Assembly: GCF_048263515.1 (NCBI RefSeq) | Contig: NZ_JBLXEC010000002.1 | Location: 318,101 to 382,100 of the forward strand | Length of the DNA: 64,000 bases | DNA from: Marinovum sp048263515 | GTDB lineage: Bacteria; Pseudomonadota; Alphaproteobacteria; Rhodobacterales; Rhodobacteraceae | Direction: 5' to 3' | Shown here: piece after piece, positions 58,742-64,000 of the stretch | Layout: the number at the start of each line of letters is the position of its first letter | Position numbering within the stretch: position 1 is the stretch's first letter | The notes under the pieces: model-generated | Told to the model about the DNA's origin: nothing | The model's database searches: none | Seen by the model: only the letters and a program-made list of their open reading frames with translations | Made by a program: the position numbers and the translations under genes

Positions 58742-61696
58742 TCATGCACGGAGACGGTCCCCCTCTGGATCGACGAAATGCGCCGAGACAACCTCGACCT
58801 CGATGTCCGAGCCGGTCAGCGGGCTGACCAGCCGCAGCGTCTCGCCCAGCCGCTCTGACCCGCGTTTCAGGTAGCCGAGGCCGATCGAGCTCTCGAGGAT
58901 CGGCGAATAGGCGGCCGAGGTCACATAGCCTTGGTCATGCGCCGCATCGACCGGGCCGGTGGCCGCCATCAGGTGACCGCCGGCGGTGATCTTCTGCGTC
59001 GCGTCCCGGGGCCGGAAGCCCACCAGCGCCAGCGCATCCTCGGCGTTCAGCCCCTCGCGTTCCGAGAGCGTCGATCCGATGGCGTCCTTCTTTTTCGACA
59101 CCATCCGCCCCATCCCGAGGTTGAGCGCGGTGGTGGTGCCGTTCAGCTCGTTGCCCGCCGCATGGCCCTTTTCGATCCGCATCACGCCAAGCGCCTCGGT
59201 GCCATAGGGCACCACGTCGAATTCCTCGCCCGCCGCCATGATCCGCCGGATCAGCGCATCGCCATAGCGTGTCGGCACCGCGATCTCGAAGGCCAGTTCG
59301 CCGGAAAAGGAGATGCGGAACAGCCGCGCGCGCAATCCGCCGCAGACGGTGATCTCGCCGCAGGCCATGAAGGGGAAGGCCTCGTTGGAGATGTCGAATT
59401 CGGGGTCGACGATCTTCTGCAACAGCTTTCGGGAATTCGGACCGGCCACCGCGTATTGCGCCCAGGCCTCGGTGGTGGACATCAGCTGCACGTCCATGTC
59501 CGGGAACAGGCACTGGCGCACGAATTCGAGGTGGCGATAGACCGAGACCGCATTGGCGGTGGTCGTGGTCATCACGAAGTGATCCTCAACCAGCCGCGCG
59601 GTGGTGCCGTCATCCATGGCAATGCCGTCTTCGCGCAGCATCAGGCCGTAACGGGTCTTGCCCACCGGCAGCTTGGCAAAGGCGTTGGCGTAGACCTTGT
59701 TGAGGAACTCCGCCGCGTCGGTGCCCTGCACGTCGATCTTGCCCAGCGTGGACACGTCGCAGACCCCGACCGAGCCGCGCACGGCGCGCACCTCTCGGTC
59801 GACGCTTTCGCGCCAGGTGGTCTCTCCCGGTTGCGGGAACCACTGCGCGCGCAGCCAGTTGCCGGTCTCGATGAAGACGGCGCCCTGTTCCTTGGCCCAC
59901 TTGTGGCTCGGCGTCTCGCGCACCGGGTGGAAGTCCTTGCCCCGCGCGCGGCCGCCGAGCGTGCCCATGGCGACGGGCGTGTAGGGCGGGCGGAAGATGG
60001 TGGTGCCGACACCGGGGATCGACTTGCCGGCGAGTTCCGCCATGATGGCGAGGCCGCCCATGTTCGAGGTCTTGCCCTGGTCGGTGGCCATGCCGAGCGT
60101 CGTGTAGCGCTTGAGGTGTTCGACCGAGCGGAAGTTCTCCTGATGCGCAAGCTTCACGTCCTTGACGGTAACGTCGTTCTGTTGATCCAGCCAGGCGCGG
60201 CCCTTGCCCTCGGTGACATGCCAGAAGGGCTGCAGGTTGACCGGCGCATCCTCGGCCTGCGGCAGCTCGATGGCTTGGGCGTTTTGCCCGAGGTCCGCCA
60301 GCGCCGCGACGGCCTGATCGGTGCCGGTCCGCAGCGCGGCATGGGTCGAAAAGGCGCCGGCGGCGGCGCCGGCAACGCTCTGGCCGGCGGGCAGGGTGCC
60401 GGGGACAAAGGCGGCGATGGCCTCGTTCCATTCCGGCCGGCCACGCTGGTGGCAGGTCAGGTGCACATTTGGGTTCCAGCCGCCAGAGACGCCGAGCGCG
60501 CCGCATTCGATGATCCGCTCGGAGCCGTCGGCCAGCCGCAGGGTGATGAAGCTCAGCCCCAGCCGCCCGGCGGTGTCGATCACCTTCGCCCCGGCCAGCA
60601 GCTCGCAATCGGCCACGCGGGGGGCATCCGGGCGCACGTCGATCACCGCGGCGACCTTGACGCCGCGCGCCATCAGGTCGACGGCGGTGCGGTGACCGTC
60701 GTCATTGTTGGTGAAGACCGCCACCTTCTGCGCCGGCGTCGCCGCCCAGCGGTTGGCATAGGCGCGCATCGCGCCGGCCAGCATGATGCCGGGACGGTCG
60801 TTGTTGGCGAAGGCAATCGGCCGCTCGATGGCGCCGGCACAAAGCAGGGTCCGCTTGGAATAGAACCGCCAGAGGATCTGACGCGGCTTGCCGGGGGCGG
60901 GCACGGGCAGGTGGTCCGACACCCGCTCGACCGCGCCGTAGATGCCATGGTCGAAGCCGCCGATCACCGTGGTCCGCGACATCAGCCTGACGTTGGGCAG
61001 GGCGCGCAGCTCATCGAGCGTCGCCTTGACCCAATCAGGACCAGAGGCATCACCCAAGGTGAAGGTCTCGGCGTTCAACCGCCCGCCAAAGGCGAAATCC
61101 TCGTCGGCAAGGATGACCCGCGCGCCGGACCGCCCGGCAGTCAGCGCCGCAGCGAGGCCCGCAGGCCCGCCACCCACGATCAGCAGGTCGCAATGCAGGA
61201 AACCCTTGTCGTATTGGTCGGGGTCTTCCTCCAGCGACAGCGAGCCCAGACCGGCGGCCTTGCGGATCATCGGCTCATAGAGCTTTTCCCAGAAGGCTGC
61301 GGGCCACATGAAGGTCTTGTAGTAGAAGCCGGCGGTCAGGAAGTTCGAGAACCGGTCGTTGATCGCCATGGCGTCATGCTTGAGCGTGGGCCAGCGGTTC
61401 TGGCTCTTGGCCTCCAGCCCGTCAAACAGCTCGGCGGTGGTGGCCCGCGTGTTGGGCTCCTGCCGCGCGCCAGAGCGCAACTCGACCAACGCATTGGGCT
61501 CTTCGCTGCCGGCGGTCAGCACGCCGCGCGGCCGGTGATACTTGAACGACCGGCCCATAAGCCGCACGCCATTGGCCATCAGCGCCGAGGCCAGCGTGTC
61601 GCCGGGATGGCCCTTGAAGCGCTTGCCATCGAAGGTGAAGTCGAGGCTGCGTGACCGGTCGATCTGGCCGCCCTGAAGTCGGTTGGATTGCGTCAT
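58742..61696 (-). CDS. soxA: Sarcosine oxidase alpha subunit
   Basis: The protein has 984 residues, the usual length. Domains in order are a 2Fe-2S-like N-terminal fold (LDFTFDGKRFKGHPGDTLAS), an NAD-binding Rossmann domain (CDLLIVGGGPAGLAAALTAG) and a C-terminal GcvT-type folate-binding domain from about residue 600. The enzyme oxidises sarcosine to glycine and passes the one-carbon unit to tetrahydrofolate. It overlaps the soxD stop by four bases and ends one base before the soxG start. No folate-recycling gene (folD, purU, glyA) follows in the window. Confidence 0.95.
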   Translation of the reverse strand: MTQSNRLQGGQIDRSRSLDFTFDGKRFKGHPGDTLASALMANGVRLMGRSFKYHRPRGVLTAGSEEPNALVELRSGARQEPNTRATTAELFDGLEAKSQNRWPTLKHDAMAINDRFSNFLTAGFYYKTFMWPAAFWEKLYEPMIRKAAGLGSLSLEEDPDQYDKGFLHCDLLIVGGGPAGLAAALTAGRSGARVILADEDFAFGGRLNAETFTLGDASGPDWVKATLDELRALPNVRLMSRTTVIGGFDHGIYGAVERVSDHLPVPAPGKPRQILWRFYSKRTLLCAGAIERPIAFANNDRPGIMLAGAMRAYANRWAATPAQKVAVFTNNDDGHRTAVDLMARGVKVAAVIDVRPDAPRVADCELLAGAKVIDTAGRLGLSFITLRLADGSERIIECGALGVSGGWNPNVHLTCHQRGRPEWNEAIAAFVPGTLPAGQSVAGAAAGAFSTHAALRTGTDQAVAALADLGQNAQAIELPQAEDAPVNLQPFWHVTEGKGRAWLDQQNDVTVKDVKLAHQENFRSVEHLKRYTTLGMATDQGKTSNMGGLAIMAELAGKSIPGVGTTIFRPPYTPVAMGTLGGRARGKDFHPVRETPSHKWAKEQGAVFIETGNWLRAQWFPQPGETTWRESVDREVRAVRGSVGVCDVSTLGKIDVQGTDAAEFLNKVYANAFAKLPVGKTRYGLMLREDGIAMDDGTTARLVEDHFVMTTTTANAVSVYRHLEFVRQCLFPDMDVQLMSTTEAWAQYAVAGPNSRKLLQKIVDPEFDISNEAFPFMACGEITVCGGLRARLFRISFSGELAFEIAVPTRYGDALIRRIMAAGEEFDVVPYGTEALGVMRIEKGHAAGNELNGTTTALNLGMGRMVSKKKDAIGSTLSEREGLNAEDALALVGFRPRDATQKITAGGHLMAATGPVDAAHDQGYVTSAAYSPILESSIGLGYLKRGSERLGETLRLVSPLTGSDIEVEVVSAHFVDPEGDRLRA

Positions 61697-61980
61697 TTGC
61701 TGCGCCCCCGGCTGCGGGCCACGTCGCGGGCCAGCTCTACCTTGGTGATTTCATGGGTCAGGGTGTTTCGGGTCACGACCAGCCAGCTGCGGTCGCCCGT
61801 CTCGTGGAACCAGAGCTCGCGATGCTCGCCCGCCGGGTTGTCGCGCAGGTAGAGGTAGTCGTGGAACTGGTCCACGGCGTCCTGGGCCTGCCAGTCGGGG
61901 CGGTCGATCAGGGCGGCGTCGCCGAGATAGGTGAATTCCTGCGCGTCGCGGGGACCGAGGAGGGGGTGATTGATGATCAT
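61693..61980 (-). CDS. soxD: Sarcosine oxidase delta subunit lacking the usual zinc-binding cysteines
   Basis: The protein has 95 residues. The middle part (FHDYLYLRDNPAGEHRELWF) matches SoxD. The family's zinc site normally uses CPYCG near the N-terminus and a Cys after the HxxGC segment. Here these positions read NHPLLG and HETGDRSW, and the protein has no cysteine at all. The zinc therefore cannot bind in the standard way. The frame is intact and coupled to soxA, so it is not a dead gene. It is preceded by a duplicated palindromic repeat. Confidence 0.88.
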   Translation of the reverse strand: MIINHPLLGPRDAQEFTYLGDAALIDRPDWQAQDAVDQFHDYLYLRDNPAGEHRELWFHETGDRSWLVVTRNTLTHEITKVELARDVARSRGRSK

Positions 61981-62000
61981 CTTGCGTGTCCTCTGTTCGC

Positions 62001-62101
62001 ATCTCGAACCGCAAAACCGGTTCCCACTTTTGCTGAGATACGCGCGGTTCGTTGGTTCGTATCTCGAACCGCAAAACCGGCGCCCACTTTTGCTGAGATA
62101 C
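62001..62101. repeat. Two copies of a 41-bp palindromic element between soxB and soxD
   Basis: Copies 62001-62041 and 62061-62101 differ at two adjacent bases (TT or CG at positions 21-22). With two more bases each unit has ends GTATCTC and GAGATAC in the second copy and inner GCAAAA/TTTTGC arms, so it can fold back on itself. It resembles dispersed CAAAACCGG...CCACTTTTG elements of alphaproteobacteria. It lies inside the sox transcript. Confidence 0.8.
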
Positions 62102-62107
62102 TCACGG

Positions 62108-63358
62108 TCAATGCAAATTGGGCTGCGCGCCCATACCCTTTTCGTCGATCATCCGCCCGCGGCGGAAGCGATCCAGACGATAGGCCGTGGCGGTCTCATG
62201 CGGGGTGTCGGTGGCCAGCAGATGGGCATAGGCCATGCCCGAGGCCGGCGTCGCCTTGAAGCCGCCGTAACACCATCCGCCATTGAAATAGAGCCCCTCG
62301 ACCGGTGTGCGGTCGATGATCGGCGAGCCGTCCATCGACATGTCCATCACGCCGCCCCACATCCGCAAGAGCCGCGCGCGCCCCAGCGCCGGGATCAGCG
62401 CCATGCCGCTTTCGCAGACGTCTTCCACGGTGGGCAGGTTGCCGCGCTGTGCGTAGGAATTGTAGCCGTCGATGTCGCCGCCAAAGACCAGCCCGCCCTT
62501 GTCGGACTGGCTGCAATAGAAATGCCCGGCACCAAAGGTGATGACCCCCGGCAGCACCGGTTTCAGCCCCTCCGAGACGAAGGCCTGCAACACGTGGCTC
62601 TCGATTGGCAGGCGCATGCCCGCCAGCGCCATCACCCGGCTCGACGAGCCGGCGACGCAAGACGCCACCTTGCCGGCACCGATGAAGCCGCGCGAGGTCT
62701 CGACGCCCTTGCAGACACCGTCCTCGATGCGAAAGCCGGTGACCTCGCAGTTTTGCAGGATGTCGACGCCGTGGCTGTCGGCACCGCGGGCATAGCCCCA
62801 GGCGACCGCGTCGTGGCGCACCGTGCCGCCGCGATGCTGGGCCAGGCCGCCGCGGATCGGGAAACGGGCATTGGCGAAGTCGAGAAACGGATAACGGTCG
62901 CGGATCTGCTCGACGCTCAGCAGCTCGGCATCGGCGCCGTTCAGGATCATCGCATTGCCGCGCCGCACAAAGGCGTCGCGCTGGGCGTCATTGTGATAGA
63001 GGTTGAGGATGCCGCGCTGGCTCACCATCGCGTTGTAGTTCAGCTCCTGCTCCAGCCCTTCCCAGAGCTTCAGCGAGTATTCATAGAACGGCTCGTTGCC
63101 ATCGAGCAGGTAGTTGGATCGGATGATCGTGGTGTTGCGGCCGACGTTGCCGCCACCGATCCAGCCCTTTTCCAGCACCGCGATGCGTTTCTTGCCGAAC
63201 TTCTTGGCCAGGTAATAGGCCGTGGCCAGCCCGTGGCCGCCACCGCCGATGATCACGAAGTCATAATGTTTCTGCGGTTCCGGATCGCGCCAGGCGGCGG
63301 TCCAGCCCTTGTGCCCCGTCAGGGCTTCCTTGATCACGCGCAGGCCTGAATACTTCAT
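62108..63358 (-). CDS. soxB: Sarcosine oxidase beta subunit
   Basis: The protein has 416 residues from the ATG at 63358 (GAGGGTGCG upstream). The FAD-binding motif is DFVIIGGGGHGLATAYYLAK and a second nucleotide segment follows (RIAVLEKGWIGGGNVGRNTT). The histidine-bearing stretch LAQHRGGTVRHDAVAWGYAR contains H175, close to the position where the Corynebacterium enzyme attaches FMN covalently. It is first in the soxBDAG transcript. The 180 bases upstream hold no gene and should contain its promoter. Confidence 0.94.
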   Translation of the reverse strand: MKYSGLRVIKEALTGHKGWTAAWRDPEPQKHYDFVIIGGGGHGLATAYYLAKKFGKKRIAVLEKGWIGGGNVGRNTTIIRSNYLLDGNEPFYEYSLKLWEGLEQELNYNAMVSQRGILNLYHNDAQRDAFVRRGNAMILNGADAELLSVEQIRDRYPFLDFANARFPIRGGLAQHRGGTVRHDAVAWGYARGADSHGVDILQNCEVTGFRIEDGVCKGVETSRGFIGAGKVASCVAGSSSRVMALAGMRLPIESHVLQAFVSEGLKPVLPGVITFGAGHFYCSQSDKGGLVFGGDIDGYNSYAQRGNLPTVEDVCESGMALIPALGRARLLRMWGGVMDMSMDGSPIIDRTPVEGLYFNGGWCYGGFKATPASGMAYAHLLATDTPHETATAYRLDRFRRGRMIDEKGMGAQPNLH

Positions 63359-63537
63359 CGCACCCTCGTTCGATTCCGACACCAGAATGCAATGTTTCGC
63401 AGCGCTGCAGCAGTGCAGGATCGGACGGCTACCTGTTCAAACCCGACATCTAGTGGTTGGAGTTTGCTCAAGGCAGATCAATGATGAAATTTTGCGCTCG
63501 GAGGACCTGCTGCCATGTGACAGAAGCCACACCCTTA

Positions 63538-63734
63538 ACAGGCTGCTGAAAAACTCTGACCTCGACGCGCATCGAGAAACATGATTCATCGCCACGACGG
63601 CAGGGACGGAGGTGGCGATGCGCGGATCGGACGAGGTTACAGGATCACTGTTCAGCTACGTCGATCTTGCGCAGCGGATGCCGCGCCGGGATCCTCTCCT
63701 CAAGATCGACGTAGCTGAACAGTGATCCTGTAAC
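63538..63734 (+). mobile_element. Remnant of an IS5/IS1182-type element with a perfect 34-bp inverted duplication
   Basis: Starting near 63538 the sequence GGCTGCTGAAAAACTC resembles the left end of IS5/IS1182-type elements. An ATG at 63618 opens a short frame (MRGSDEVTGSLFSYVDLAQR, then MPRRDPLLKI) like the N-terminus of such transposases, but it stops after 35 codons. Bases 63636-63669 and 63701-63734 are perfect 34-base inverted copies 31 bases apart, so part of the transposase start is present on both strands. The element is clearly broken. Confidence 0.65.
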
Positions 63735-63810
63735 TGAGCTAATGGGATGAACTGCCTTCCCACCAACCCGCTGCCATCGTGGCAGGCATAGGTGGAGAGA
63801 GGAGCATCTG

Positions 63811-63861
63811 ATGGACATCAAGGTTTTGGGAATAGAGGTAGTGTCCCAACGCTTGGTGTAG
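63811..63861 (+). pseudogene. Short IS110-like transposase start, truncated
   Basis: After GGAGAGAGGAGCATCTG, an ATG at 63811 reads MDIKVLGIEVV and then leaves the family pattern, stopping at 63861. MDIKVLGI is a common IS110-family start. The break suggests another element inserted or a deletion occurred here. A 10-base inverted repeat (63864-63873 with 63894-63903, GGCCGCGCGC) follows. The evidence is short and tentative. Confidence 0.35.
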
Positions 63862-63981
63862 GAGGCCGCGCGCGGAGCCCCCGGCGTAGCGCAGCGCGCG
63901 GCCGGGTGTGACGCTGGCGGCCATCGCCGATCTTCGAGAAGGTTCGGGTTGCAAGACCTTGAACCAAGAATGGAGATGACG

Positions 63982-64000
63982 ATGACCGATGACAGAATGG
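63982..64000 (+). CDS. Possible start of an IS256-type transposase, cut by the window end
   Basis: Bases 63982-64000 read MTDDRM, a start often seen in IS256-family transposases, after a GGAG site at 63972. Only six codons are visible, so this is a weak call. Confidence 0.3.

Noticed and set aside
58931..61654. Very long open frame opposite soxA
   Set aside because: It mirrors the soxA coding frame in high-GC DNA, has no ribosome site or recognisable domain, and its composition is that of a reverse-strand shadow. Similar long shadows lie opposite betA, nrtCD and nasA.
62001..62101. CRISPR-like repeats
   Set aside because: Only two copies with one 19-base gap, inside an operon, with internal dyad symmetry. 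No array or cas gene is present.
63739..63954. 71-residue minus-strand frame near the right end
   Set aside because: It crosses the insertion-sequence junctions, has no family resemblance and no convincing start signal.

Overview
This window is high-GC DNA that reads as the chromosome of a Rhodobacteraceae (Roseobacter-group) alphaproteobacterium. The placement rests on protein-level resemblance and on gene neighbourhoods typical of that group: choXWV with betIBA, a nasTS-controlled assimilatory nitrate operon, soxBDAG, TRAP and tripartite tricarboxylate (TTT) transporters, and small proteins of the DUF983, DUF3572 and DUF2061 type. I see no rRNA, tRNA or CRISPR array. Genes are tightly packed, with many 4-base ATGA or GTGA overlaps. 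The few long gene-free stretches are filled with palindromic and long direct repeats.

Layout. 1-2130: the end of an Fe(3+)-type ABC permease converging on its likely substrate-binding protein. 2299-6177: two exporters, an XRE regulator, a DUF2061 protein, a Nudix hydrolase and a DUF983 protein. 6396-8637: a secreted EF-hand protein, an ECF sigma factor, a small membrane protein (likely anti-sigma) and a periplasmic metal-sensor-like protein. 8724-11213: a PleD-like diguanylate cyclase with a degenerate receiver, then DUF3572 and HAD genes. 11654-19010: choline uptake and oxidation to glycine betaine (betA, betB, betI; choX, choW, choV) around a double BetI-type operator. 19629-34642, all leftward: nitrate assimilation, in transcription order nasT, nasS, an antitermination leader RNA, nrtA, nrtB, a fused double ATPase, a tandem-GAF protein, nirB, nirD, nasA, a TrpD2-like gene and cysG.

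35204-38878: a HAD-UbiA fusion with a small DMT protein, divergent from a GT-C glycosyltransferase (probable lipid-linked sugar chemistry). 39069-43791: an unassigned group of a C45-type Ntn hydrolase, a nitrilase-family amidase, a VOC protein, a 117-residue unknown and an ATP-grasp (biotin-carboxylase-like) enzyme. 43871-56502: a LysR regulator, a TTT transporter, two sugar isomerase-like proteins, a Gfo/Idh/MocA oxidoreductase and a DUF993 protein, then a TRAP transporter with an aldo/keto reductase. This looks like a catabolic region for sugar acids or polyols of unknown identity. 56890-63358: a GlxA/AraC-type regulator and sarcosine oxidase soxBDAG, which would complete betaine breakdown together with the bet/cho genes. 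63538-64000: remnants or ends of three insertion sequences.

The clearest non-coding signals are a NasT-type leader (two hairpins with ANTAR-style hexaloops plus a terminator) before nrtA; a gap-free four-helix fold between nrtA and nrtB; structured RNA after four binding-protein genes; a 14-base operator shared by the TTT and Gfo/Idh operons; and REP/BIME-like palindromes inside 250-base direct repeats. The most plausible under-described gene systems are the ATP-grasp/Ntn/nitrilase group, the HAD-UbiA/DMT/GT-C group and the DUF993 cluster. These are hypotheses from neighbourhood, not demonstrated functions.
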